Assembly (NCBI RefSeq): GCF_017309955.1
Contig: NZ_CP021247.1
Coordinates: forward strand, 1,389,001 to 1,453,000
Direction of reading: 5' to 3'
From: Novosphingobium sp. KA1
Lineage (GTDB): Bacteria > Pseudomonadota > Alphaproteobacteria > Sphingomonadales > Sphingomonadaceae
DNA: 64,000 nucleotides
The notes beneath the pieces are model-generated. The model was not told the origin of the DNA and did not search any database. It saw nothing but the letters and a program-made list of their open reading frames with translations. Both the position numbers and the translations under genes were made by a program. Positions 38,735 to 46,231 of the stretch are shown one piece after another (position 1 is the first letter of the stretch; every line of letters starts with the position of its first letter).

Positions 38735-39711
38735 CGTTCGCCCTTCCCCCCGAATGGCATCCGCAGGACTGGATCTGGATCGGCTTCCCGCATGATCCGG
38801 TGGAATGGCCGGGCTTTCTCGAAGCCGCGCAAGTGCAGATGGCCGAGTTTGCCTCGGCCGTGGCCGAATCGGGCCAGGAAGTGCGCCTGATCGTGCGCGA
38901 CGAGGCCAACCGCGTGCGCGCGGCCTCGCTCGTCTCGTCGAAGGTGAAGTTGGAAGTGCGCCGCTATGGCGACGTCTGGCTGCGCGATACCGGGCCGCTG
39001 GTCTGTGCTGACGGCACGGGCGCGCTCAAGGCCATGCGCTTCGGCTTCAACGGCTGGGGCGGCAAGTACCTGATGGACGGGGACCAGGAAATCGGCGCGG
39101 AACTGGCGCGCGATGCCGGGCTGGAGGTGGAAACCTCCGACTGGATTCTCGAAGGCGGCGCGCTGGACGGCGACGGCACCGGCCTCGTCGCCACCACCGA
39201 ACAGTGCCTGCTCAACCCCAACCGCAACCCGCACCTGAGCCGCGATGATCTGGAAATGCGCCTGAAGCGCGATCTGGGCTATGACCGTGTGCTGTGGCTG
39301 GGCGACGGCCTGATCAACGACCATACCGACGGCCATGTCGATAATCTGGCGCGTTTCGTGGCGCCCAACGTGCTGGCGCTGCCGCGCGCGACCGGGGTGA
39401 ACGATCCCAACGCCGCGATCTATGCCGATGCCAAGGCCCGCGCCGAGGCGATGGGGGTGACCGTGCGCGAAGTGCCCTCGCCGGGGCGGGTCGAGTCGGA
39501 CGGCCGAATCGAGCCGGCCAGCTACATGAACTTCGCGATCACCTCGAATCTGGTGGTCGTGCCGATCTACGGCACCGAGCACGACGCGGACGGCATTGCC
39601 GCGATCGCCGAACTGTTCCCCGATCGCGAGACCGTGGGCGTCATGGCCGATGCGGTTCTGGCCGGTGGCGGCTCGTTCCACTGCTCCAGCCAGCAGATGC
39701 CCTCGACGTGA
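38731..39711 (+). CDS. aguA: Agmatine deiminase family protein
   Basis: The 326-residue enzyme is of the guanidino-group-modifying superfamily, with EWHPQDWIWIGFPHDPVEWPG at the start, RRYGDVWLRDTGP, the His motif LINDHTDGHVDNLARF, and the catalytic Cys about 318 in GGGSFHCSSQQ. It hydrolyses agmatine to N-carbamoylputrescine. The start is a GTG overlapping the peptidase stop (GTGA), so the two are co-translated. No carbamoylputrescine amidase (aguB) lies next to it. Confidence 0.92.
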
Positions 39712-39715
39712 CAAA

Positions 39716-39745
39716 CGGCGGGGAGCCGCGCGCTCCCCGCCGCCT
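39716..39745 (+). terminator. Terminator-like hairpin after aguA
   Basis: The stem GGCGGGGAGC / GCTCCCCGCC with a 5-nt loop begins 6 nt past the stop codon. It lacks a clear T-run (only TT follows), so termination efficiency is uncertain. Confidence 0.6.
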
Positions 39746-39772
39746 TAACCGATTGGCAACCCTGTCCGGCGC

Positions 39773-39910
39773 ATGACTCCTTTCATGGCCCGCATTCTTG
39801 CCCTTGCCCCCATCGCCCGTCCCGCCGTTGCGGCGGAGATTCTGCGCGCCATGGTCGTGTGCGGCTGCGCACTGGCGCTGATTCTCGCCAGGGCCGAACT
39901 GCCCTTCTGA
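39773..39910 (+). CDS. Possible 45-residue small membrane protein
   Basis: The frame MTPFMARILALAPIARPAVAA... continues into a hydrophobic Cys-containing helix (MVVCGCALALILA) and ends ELPF. There is no strong ribosome site and it follows the aguA hairpin. It could be a genuine small protein or chance; I cannot assign a family. The 210 bp after it carry only promoter-like AT-richer sequence and a TGCTGC/GCAGCA hairpin. Confidence 0.35.
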   Translation: MTPFMARILALAPIARPAVAAEILRAMVVCGCALALILARAELPF

Positions 39911-40120
39911 TCGGCGGGAATGTGCTCTCGGCACACGCGCCGGAAAACTTTCCATTCTGTTTCAAAATGTTTTGACGCACCCGATTGCGTCTTATCGTTT
40001 CTGCTGCACTGCACATCGTGTCTGCTGCGATGCAGCAATGAATTGTCACGATTGGTCGATGCAAACGAAATCATCGTCTCCCAATCTAGGCGTTCACGCG
40101 ACTTGAACTGGAGATACCCC

Positions 40121-40363
40121 ATGCAACCCACGACCGAAGCCGAGCGGGCGCGTCTTCGCCAATCGCTGATCGGGAATTTTCTGCTATTGCTGTTCGGCCT
40201 GGGCGTGCTGGGCTTCCTGGTCGCCGTCGACAGGGCCGAATGGTTCACCCTGCGGCCGGTTTCGGGAACCTCGGTCGCGCTCTCTCATGCCGCCACCACA
40301 AAGACGGCCATCCCCGTCAAGGATAAGGCGGCGACTGCCGTGGAGGAATCCATCAACCGATGA
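40121..40363 (+). CDS. Small membrane protein coupled to bestrophin gene
   Basis: The 80-residue protein has one membrane helix (about 19-37, NFLLLLFGLGVLGFLVAV) and a C-terminal extracytoplasmic tail rich in Ala, Thr and Lys. A good GGAG ribosome site precedes the ATG, and its stop overlaps the bestrophin start (ATGA). I recognise no family. Coupling suggests that it works with, or sets the level of, the channel-like protein. Confidence 0.75.
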   Translation: MQPTTEAERARLRQSLIGNFLLLLFGLGVLGFLVAVDRAEWFTLRPVSGTSVALSHAATTKTAIPVKDKAATAVEESINR

Positions 40364-41247
40364 TCGTTACCCCTTCGCTGCAACCCGTCCAGATCCTGCG
40401 CGAGATCTGGAAGCCGATTACCCTGCTGTTCGTCTGGGACGTCATCGTCACGGTGACGTACTTCATGCTGCCGTTCCATGCGCCCGAACTGCCGGTGACG
40501 CTGTTCGGCTCGGCACTGGCGCTGTTCCTCGGCTTCCGCAGCAATTCCGCCTACCAGCGCTGGTGGGAAGGGCGCGGCCTCTGGGGGCTGATGATCAATG
40601 CCAGCCGCAACATCGCGCGTAGTGCCCGCAACTTCATGCCGGATCCGGAAGCCACCGAGCTGAAGCGCCGGGTGGTGCTGCGCCAGATTGCCTACGTCAA
40701 CGCGCTGCGCTGCCAGCTGCGCCGCATCAAGCCCGACGCCGAAGTGCTGCGCATGCTCTCGCGCGGGGATGCGGACGAATCGCTGGAACGCACCAATGTC
40801 GCCAACGGCATTCTCGACGATACCGGCCGCCGCATCGACGAGGCCCGCCGCAAGGGCTGGATCGACACCATCCAGCAGACGCAGATGGAAGCCGTGCTGG
40901 TGGACATCGCCAATGCCCAGGGCGGCATGGAGCGGCTGAAGAACACGCCGCTGCCGTACCAGTACCGCTTCTTCCCCACCGTCTTCACCCACATGTTCTG
41001 CATCCTGCTGCCGATCGGCCTGGTCGAGACGCTGGGCGTGGCGACGCCGCTCGGCTCGACGCTGGCGGGCGTGATGTTCCTGGCGGTGCTGGCGATCGGC
41101 GACGATCTGGTCGATCCCTTCGCCAATACGGTGCACGACCTGCCGCTCAACGCCATGTGCCGCACCATCGAGATCGACCTGCTCCAGTCGATCGGCGAGG
41201 AAGCGCCGCCGCCGATCCTGCCGGACAAGCACGGCATCCTGTGGTGA
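40360..41247 (+). CDS. Bestrophin-family (UPF0187) membrane channel protein
   Basis: The 295-residue protein has family segments ILREIWKPITLLFVWDVIVT, ALFLGFRSNSAYQRWWEGRGLWGLMINASRNIARS and PYQYRFFPTVFTHMFCILLPIGLV, and the motif GDDLVDPFANTVHDLPLNAMCRTIE near the C-terminus. Bacterial bestrophins form pentameric ion channels; the Klebsiella homologue is cation-selective. Ion and physiological role here are unknown. It lies in a cluster with three small proteins. Confidence 0.9.
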   Translation: MIVTPSLQPVQILREIWKPITLLFVWDVIVTVTYFMLPFHAPELPVTLFGSALALFLGFRSNSAYQRWWEGRGLWGLMINASRNIARSARNFMPDPEATELKRRVVLRQIAYVNALRCQLRRIKPDAEVLRMLSRGDADESLERTNVANGILDDTGRRIDEARRKGWIDTIQQTQMEAVLVDIANAQGGMERLKNTPLPYQYRFFPTVFTHMFCILLPIGLVETLGVATPLGSTLAGVMFLAVLAIGDDLVDPFANTVHDLPLNAMCRTIEIDLLQSIGEEAPPPILPDKHGILW

Positions 41248-41276
41248 TTGCGCCCAAAACGCTCTAGAGGCGGTCC

Positions 41277-41618
41277 ATGGCCAAAATAGACCGTCTTGAG
41301 CGCATGGACACCCGCCGCGCCGAACTCGAAAGCGAATATCGCGCCGCGCTGGTCGCGGCGCTCAAGGTGACGGCGGCGGGGCAGTGGGGCCTGTTCGGCC
41401 ACAACAAGGACAAGCAGGCCCGCGCCAAGGCCGCGCCGCTGGTGGACGGGCTCACAGAGTTGGCCGACGAGATCGACGCGTTGCGCGATCAGCTCGATAT
41501 GGAGCCGTTTGCGCTTCACGCCGAATTCCTCGCCGCGTGCGGGCCGGTATCCTCGCATGCGGTGGGGGAGCCCAGGCAGGCGCAGGCCTGGCTGGATCGG
41601 CTGGCGCAGGAGGGCTAA
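41277..41618 (+). CDS. Hypothetical helical protein
   Basis: The 113-residue, mostly helical and charged protein (MAKIDRLERMDTRRAELESEYRAALV ... KAAPLVDGLTELADEIDALRDQLDMEPFALH) has no signal or membrane helix. No family is recognised. It follows the bestrophin gene by 29 bp and precedes a small membrane-protein gene, so it probably belongs to the same transcript. Confidence 0.7.
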   Translation: MAKIDRLERMDTRRAELESEYRAALVAALKVTAAGQWGLFGHNKDKQARAKAAPLVDGLTELADEIDALRDQLDMEPFALHAEFLAACGPVSSHAVGEPRQAQAWLDRLAQEG

Positions 41619-41648
41619 CCTTTGCGCAACTCGCGCTAAGGAGCCGTG

Positions 41649-41867
41649 ATGCGTCTTTCCAAGGATCGCCAGACCGCCCGCGCCAGCATACGGCTGGGCA
41701 AATGGGCGGAACTCGACGCCCGCACCGATTTCAGCCCGCCCGGACTGGTCGCCGTGGGCATGCTGGTTTCGGGCATTCTGCTGAGCACCAGTGTTCTGGT
41801 GGCAGCGGCTGGACGGGCCAAGGCGCGACGGATTCGGGCGCGCGGGGATCGCAGCCTGCGGGGCTGA
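41649..41867 (+). CDS. Small single-span membrane protein
   Basis: The 72-residue protein has a membrane helix at about 33-53 (GLVAVGMLVSGILLSTSVLVAAAG) flanked by an N-terminal soluble part and a very basic tail (RAKARRIRARGDRSLRG). An AAGGAG site 5 nt before the ATG supports the start. Function unknown. It is the last gene of the bestrophin cluster, followed by REP-like repeats. Confidence 0.68.
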   Translation: MRLSKDRQTARASIRLGKWAELDARTDFSPPGLVAVGMLVSGILLSTSVLVAAAGRAKARRIRARGDRSLRG

Positions 41868-41907
41868 CTATCCGGACGTTTCAAACAATCCAGTCTAACC
41901 TCTCCCC

Positions 41908-41990
41908 GTCATCCCCGCGAAGGCGGGGATCCCGCTTTTTCTTGAGGCGGGGCGCAAAGGAAGCGGGGCCCCCGCCTTCGCGGGGGCGAC
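41908..41990. repeat. Paired REP-like palindromes (GTCATCCCCGCG type)
   Basis: Two inverted copies of a CCCCGC-n-GCGGGG palindrome occur: GTCATCCCCGCGAAGGCGGGG at 41908 onward, and the mirror copy CCCCCGCCTTCGCGGGGGCGAC ending at 41990. They are separated by about 38 bp. The pair lies between convergent genes and may fold into one larger structure. The same unit occurs at 27121. Confidence 0.65.
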
Positions 41991-42039
41991 GCAAGTATTG
42001 GAATTGCGGACGTCGGGTGCGGAGATCCGCCCGCCGGGA

Positions 42040-42714
42040 TCACTCCGGCGTGGCGAACCAGATCACGTGCTTGGGTCCCTTGCCGTTGCTGCGCGAGGGC
42101 ACCTTCACTTCGTCCACCTTGAACCCGGCGCGTTCCAGACGGCGGGTGAAGGCGGGATCGGCGCCCGCCGACCAGACCGCCAGCACGCCGTCCGGGGTCA
42201 GCGCATTGCGCGCCGCGCGCAGGCCGGCCTTGGAATAGATGACGTTGTTGTCCTCGCGCACCAGCCCGTCGGGGCCATTGTCGACGTCGAGCAGGATCGC
42301 ATCGTAGGCGGCGCGCGATCCGTCGATCACGTGCGCCACATCGCCCATCACCAGATTGACGCGCGGATTGTCGAGGCAGCCCTGCGCCAGCTCCGCCATC
42401 GGCCCGCGGGCCCATTCGATGATCTCGGGCACCAGTTCGACCACGGTGATCTTCGAATCCTCGGGCAGCGTGCGCAGCGCGGCGCGCAGGGTGAAGCCCA
42501 TGCCGTAGCCGCCGATCAGGAAGTGGGGGCGCTTGGTGATGCCCTTGATGCGCTCGTAGGCCATCGTCGCGAGGGCTTCCTCGCTGCCCCACTTGCGCGT
42601 GGACATCAGCTCGTTGTGCCCCAGCACGATCATGTAATCGGAATCGTGCTTGTAGAGCTCCAGCTTCTCCCCATCGGGAATCCACGCGGTGTCGATCAGC
42701 TCGCGGCGAATCAT
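42040..42714 (-). CDS. Spermidine-synthase-like Rossmann protein
   Basis: The 224-residue protein has a SpeE-type fold: [38 protein letters not shown] (SAM-type nucleotide loop and acidic residue), then [18 protein letters not shown] and [14 protein letters not shown]. It is shorter than true spermidine synthases and lacks a complete N-terminal beta domain, so the amine substrate is doubtful. Its ATG overlaps the thrS stop (ATGA), so it shares the thrS attenuator. Confidence 0.8.
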   Translation of the reverse strand: MIRRELIDTAWIPDGEKLELYKHDSDYMIVLGHNELMSTRKWGSEEALATMAYERIKGITKRPHFLIGGYGMGFTLRAALRTLPEDSKITVVELVPEIIEWARGPMAELAQGCLDNPRVNLVMGDVAHVIDGSRAAYDAILLDVDNGPDGLVREDNNVIYSKAGLRAARNALTPDGVLAVWSAGADPAFTRRLERAGFKVDEVKVPSRSNGKGPKHVIWFATPE

Positions 42715-44723
42715 GCCGGAAGACCTTCAAGCAGGTCCGGCGCGGTGGATTCGGTCCTGAGCATGGCGATGGCCTCGTCGAGCGTCATGACCTTCTGGTG
42801 CTCGGCGCCCAGCGTGCGGATGGCGACGGTGCCTTCCTCGGCCTCGCGCTTGCCGACCACCACCAGATGCGGAACCTTCTTCAGCGAGTGGTCGCGCACC
42901 TTGTAGTTGATCTTCTCGTTGCGCAGGTCGGTCTCGACCCGCACGCCAGCGGCCTTCAGCTTCTGCGAGACTTCCTGCGCATAGCTGTCGGCATCGGAGA
43001 CGATCGTGGTGACGACCGCCTGGACCGGGGCGAGCCAGACCGGCAGCTTGCCGGCGAAGTGCTCGATCAGGATGCCGATGAAGCGCTCGTAGGAACCGAA
43101 GATCGCGCGGTGCAACATGACCGGGCGGTGCTTTTCGCCGTCCTCGCCGATGTAGTGGGCGTCGAGGCGTTCGGGCAGCATGCGGTCGGACTGGATCGTG
43201 CCGACCTGCCAGGTGCGGCCGATCGCGTCGGTCAGGTGCCATTCCAGCTTGGGCGCATAGAACGCGCCTTCGCCGGGAAGTTCTTCCCAGCCATACTCCT
43301 CGGTGGCGAGGCCGGCGCGCACGACGGCGTCGCGCAGTTCGGCTTCGGCCTTGTCCCACTGCTCCTCGGTGCCGATGCGGTTGTCCGGGCGCAGCGCCAG
43401 CTTGATCGCGTAAGTGAAGCCGAAGTCCTTGTAGACGCGGTCCGCCATCTCGCAGAAGGCCTGCACTTCGCTGACGATCTGGTCTTCGCGGCAGAAGATG
43501 TGGCCGTCGTCCTGCGTGAACTGGCGCACGCGCATCAGCCCGTGCAGCGCGCCGTGCGGCTCGTTGCGGTGGCAGCAGCCGTTCTCGACGATGCGCAGCG
43601 GCAGGTCGCGGTAGGACTTGATGCCCTGCTTGAAGATCAAGACGTGCGCCGGGCAGTTCATCGGCTTCAAGGCCATCCACTGCGCGTCGTTGGAGATGAT
43701 CGGGCCGTCATCCTCGGTGTTGGGCACTTCGTCGGGGATGACGAACATGTTCTCGCGGTACTTGCCCCAGTGGCCCGAGGCTTCCCACTGCCGCGCGTCC
43801 ATGACCTGCGGCGTCTTCACTTCCTTGCAGTCGGCCTGGCTGACGGCGCGGCGCATGTAATCCTCGAGCGCGCGATAGATCACGTAGCCCTTGGGGTGCC
43901 AGAACACCGAACCGTGCGCTTCGGCCTGGAGGTGGAACAGGTCCATCTCATTGCCGAGCTTGCGGTGGTCGCGCTTGGCGGCTTCCTCGAGGCGCGTGAG
44001 GTGGGCGGCCAGCTGCTTCTTGTTGAGCCAGCCGGTGCCGTAGATGCGGCTGAGCATCGCGTTGTTCTGGTCGCCGCGCCAGTAGGCGCCGGAAACGCGG
44101 GTCAGCTTGAAGGCCGCCGGGTCCAGCTTGCCGGTCGAGGGCAGGTGCGGGCCGCGGCACATGTCCAGCCAGTCCTCGCCCGACCAGTAGACGGTCAGCG
44201 GCTCGTCGCCCGGCAGTTCGGCGGCCCATTCGGCCTTGAAGTTCTCGCCCTGCTGCTTCCAGCGGCTGATCAGCGTCTCGCGGTCCCAGACCTCGCGGCG
44301 CAGCGGCTTGTCGGCGGCGATGATCTTGCGCATCTCCGCCTCGATCGCCGGCAGGTCCTCGTCGGTGAACGGCCCGCGCTCCGGATTGGGCGCGAAGTCG
44401 TAGTAGAAACCGTCCGCCGTCGAAGGGCCGAAGGTGATCTGGGTGCCGGGGAACAGCGCCTGCACCGCTTCGGCCATGACGTGGGCAAAGTCGTGACGGG
44501 CAAGGTCGAGCGCCTCGTCCTCGTCGCGGCTGGTGACGAGCGCGAGGCTGGCATCGCCGGTGAAGGGGCGGCTGAGGTCCACCAGCTCGCCGTCGATCTT
44601 CGCGGCAAGCGCGGCCTTGGCAAGGCCGGGGCCGATGGCGGCGGCGACGTCGGCAGGGGTGGAGCCTTGCGGCATCTCGCGAACCGAACCGTCGGGCAGG
44701 CTGATCTTGAACATCTCGGACAT
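42711..44723 (-). CDS. thrS: Threonyl-tRNA synthetase
   Basis: The 671-residue class II synthetase has an N-terminal TGS domain (about 1-65) and an editing domain with [17 protein letters not shown]. The catalytic core has [14 protein letters not shown] (zinc Cys), [33 protein letters not shown] and the motif 3 region [16 protein letters not shown]. The C-terminal anticodon-binding domain starts near [14 protein letters not shown] 44723 is chosen; ATG 44714 is an alternative. A threonine-rich leader peptide with attenuator precedes it, and a spermidine-synthase-like gene overlaps its end. Confidence 0.97.
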   Translation of the reverse strand: MSEMFKISLPDGSVREMPQGSTPADVAAAIGPGLAKAALAAKIDGELVDLSRPFTGDASLALVTSRDEDEALDLARHDFAHVMAEAVQALFPGTQITFGPSTADGFYYDFAPNPERGPFTDEDLPAIEAEMRKIIAADKPLRREVWDRETLISRWKQQGENFKAEWAAELPGDEPLTVYWSGEDWLDMCRGPHLPSTGKLDPAAFKLTRVSGAYWRGDQNNAMLSRIYGTGWLNKKQLAAHLTRLEEAAKRDHRKLGNEMDLFHLQAEAHGSVFWHPKGYVIYRALEDYMRRAVSQADCKEVKTPQVMDARQWEASGHWGKYRENMFVIPDEVPNTEDDGPIISNDAQWMALKPMNCPAHVLIFKQGIKSYRDLPLRIVENGCCHRNEPHGALHGLMRVRQFTQDDGHIFCREDQIVSEVQAFCEMADRVYKDFGFTYAIKLALRPDNRIGTEEQWDKAEAELRDAVVRAGLATEEYGWEELPGEGAFYAPKLEWHLTDAIGRTWQVGTIQSDRMLPERLDAHYIGEDGEKHRPVMLHRAIFGSYERFIGILIEHFAGKLPVWLAPVQAVVTTIVSDADSYAQEVSQKLKAAGVRVETDLRNEKINYKVRDHSLKKVPHLVVVGKREAEEGTVAIRTLGAEHQKVMTLDEAIAMLRTESTAPDLLEGLPA

Positions 44724-44829
44724 CGAACTCGTCTTTCCGGTTTCCGGCTGCGCGCCGATTTTGTGGCCCAATGGCACAGGCGCGCGCGCGGGTGAAGCTT
44801 TTGCGCCTTAGAAATTCGCTCGATTCGGG

Positions 44830-44895
44830 AAAGAGACGCCGCTCGCCCGAACCCCGGGCGACGGTGGCTGCCTGCTCAGGCCGCGACCCACCGTC
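44830..44895 (-). promoter_or_regulatory. thrS transcription attenuator
   Basis: Two exclusive folds are visible on the minus strand. The antiterminator pairs GACGGTGG (44895-44888, inside the leader gene after the Thr codons) with CCACCGTC (44867-44860), and can extend through flanking CCGGG/CCCGG. The terminator pairs TCGCCCG (44861-44855) with CGGGCGA (44849-44843) and is followed by a T-rich stretch, TCTCTTT (44836-44830). The second half of the antiterminator overlaps the left arm of the terminator, the standard layout of ribosome-controlled attenuation. Confidence 0.75.
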
Positions 44896-44953
44896 CCCGG
44901 GAGCGCCGGGTGGTGGTAGTGGTCGTGCCAGTGGTGGTGCACAGCTGCGTCAT
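44876..44953 (-). CDS. Threonine-rich leader peptide of thrS
   Basis: The 25-residue open frame contains TTTGTTTTTT, nine Thr in ten residues, followed by RRSRGRWVAA. It lies 153 nt before the thrS start. As in the E. coli thrABC leader, ribosome stalling on Thr codons when charged tRNA-Thr is scarce would free the segment just downstream and prevent the terminator. An in-frame ATG 36 nt further upstream is another possible start; neither has a clear ribosome site. Confidence 0.75.
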   Translation of the reverse strand: MTQLCTTTGTTTTTTRRSRGRWVAA

Positions 44954-45002
44954 CGGTGCGAATGTAGCGATTGCCGGCCGGGATGTCATCCCGTCATTGT
45001 GA

Positions 45003-45054
45003 ATGTAAAGGACGCTTGACTCCAATGATGCGGGGTGACAAGTTTGCTTTACAT
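45003..45054. promoter_or_regulatory. Inverted pair of ATGTAAAG-N4-CTTG operator sites
   Basis: Copy 1 is ATGTAAAG-gacg-CTTG at 45003-45018. Copy 2 is the same 16-bp pattern in reverse orientation at 45039-45054 (ATGTAAAG-caaa-CTTG on the minus strand). They are separated by 20 bp and lie between the thrS leader and the XRE operon start. This arrangement suggests autoregulation by the XRE repressor and perhaps an effect on the thrS promoter. Confidence 0.6.
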
Positions 45055-45096
45055 GACCGCCGGGCTGCTCCGGCGCGGACCGGAGTGGTTTTCGAC

Positions 45097-45519
45097 ATGA
45101 CGACTTTTCGCAAGAACCCCGCCTATCGCCGCTATCTTCGCCGGATGCTGCCGCTGAGCCTGCTTTATGTCGGGGCGATCGCGCTTGCGGTGCGGCTGAT
45201 TCCCGACCATGCGCCGGCCGATGCCCGCACGATCGGCCTGGCCCTGCTGCCGGGGCTGGCGGTTGTCGGCTGGGTCTGGGCGATGGGGCGCTTGCTGGTC
45301 GAGCTCGAGGACGAGTACTTGCGCATGCTGGAAATTCGCAAGTTCCTGGTGGCGACCGCATTCACCCTGGCCGTCTGCAGTGTCTGGGGGCTGCTCGAAC
45401 TGTTCGCCCCCACGGTGCCCAGGCTGGCGCTGTTCTTTGTCTTCCCGCTCTGGGCGCTGGGGCTGTTTGTCGGGATGCTGTTCAATCGCCTGACCATGGG
45501 CGCCCACTGCCCGGCATGA
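45097..45519 (+). CDS. Four-helix membrane protein paired with XRE regulator
   Basis: The 140-residue protein has four hydrophobic helices (about 18-36, 46-65, 83-101, 107-130). It has a short basic N-terminus (MTTFRKNPAYRRYLRRM). The adjacent XRE gene starts within its last codons (ATGA overlap). Membrane protein plus short XRE regulator is a recurring bacterial pair in which the membrane protein may sequester the regulator or sense a signal; this is inference. No family name is certain. Confidence 0.75.
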   Translation: MTTFRKNPAYRRYLRRMLPLSLLYVGAIALAVRLIPDHAPADARTIGLALLPGLAVVGWVWAMGRLLVELEDEYLRMLEIRKFLVATAFTLAVCSVWGLLELFAPTVPRLALFFVFPLWALGLFVGMLFNRLTMGAHCPA

Positions 45520-45707
45520 AGAACCACCTCAAGGACCTGCGCGCCCGGCGCGGCTGGAGCCAGCAGGATCTCGCCGAGCGGCTGGACGTCAGCCGCCAGA
45601 GCGTCAACGCCATCGAGACGGGGCGTTACGATCCCTCCTTGCCTCTGGCATTTCGCATCGCCGAGATCTTTGATATGAGGATCGAGGACATATTCCAGAA
45701 GGGGTGA
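45516..45707 (+). CDS. Short XRE-family transcriptional regulator
   Basis: The 63-residue protein consists almost entirely of one HTH_3 domain (MKNHLKDLRARRGWSQQDLAERLDVSRQSVNAIETGRYDPSLPLAFRIAEIFDMRIEDIF). This type, with Q-x-x-L-A and R-Q-x-x-N-x-I-E-x-G-R-Y, is common next to small membrane proteins. It likely binds the inverted ATGTAAAG-N4-CTTG sites upstream of its operon. It is coupled to the preceding gene by ATGA. Confidence 0.9.
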   Translation: MKNHLKDLRARRGWSQQDLAERLDVSRQSVNAIETGRYDPSLPLAFRIAEIFDMRIEDIFQKG

Positions 45708-45713
45708 TGGACG

Positions 45714-45902
45714 ATGAACGGGCGGGCGGGCCTGTCAGGACGCGGGCGCAGGATCGGCGCGTGGGTGGCTATCGTGGCGGCGCTTGGCCTTGGCCTCGGT
45801 GCGCTGCACGAAAGCCTGTCCGCCCGTCATGAGACGGCGGAGCGCGGCGCGCCCACCGGCACCACTATCATCGTTCGCGTGATCGGACCCGTTCTGCTCT
45901 AG
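45714..45902 (+). CDS. Small membrane protein ending in the 270-bp element
   Basis: The 62-residue frame has one helix (about 15-32, IGAWVAIVAALGLGLGAL) and a short tail ending TTIIVRVIGPVLL. A ribosome-site-like AGGGG precedes it. Its stop codon TAG is formed by the CTAG at the left end of the palindromic element, so the present C-terminus may differ from the ancestral one. It follows the XRE gene by 6 bp. Function unknown. Confidence 0.6.
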   Translation: MNGRAGLSGRGRRIGAWVAIVAALGLGLGALHESLSARHETAERGAPTGTTIIVRVIGPVLL

Positions 45903-46168
45903 GTCGTAAACGCATAAACGGCACCATCGAGGCGCCCAAATGGCGAACAGCTCGGGCCGAAGGTGCCGCCGGGCGGGCTGGTTGCCCGTCCAAGGCCGCT
46001 TCGGTTCGAGATGGAAGCCATTTGGGCGTCGCTGCGGGATTTGCCAAAAATGGCCCAGCGCTGCGTCGGGAAGTCTTGAAATATCGACATATTCCAGCGT
46101 CTTCCCTCCTGCCGCTGAGCCATTTTGCCGCAAACCTCGATGGTGCCGTTTATGCGTTTACGACCTAG
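45899..46168 (-). mobile_element. 270-bp CTAG-ended palindromic element, copy 2
   Basis: Perfect 34-bp terminal inverted repeats (45899-45932 and 46135-46168) start and end with CTAG. Two inner hairpin domains have arms 45933-45944 with 46017-46028, and 46040-46060 with 46113-46134. The second is tipped by the palindrome AATATCGACATATT (core 46082-46091). Read on the minus strand, the core lies at bases 78-87 of the element, exactly as in copy 1 at 14770. GC is lower than in copy 1 and the arms are unrelated in sequence. No credible protein is encoded. Confidence 0.75.
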
Positions 46169-46231
46169 GGGTTGGGCCACGGTTGGTCTGGTGCTGCAAG
46201 ATTCGCTTTTTGCGAAGTTTCGATCGCCCGC

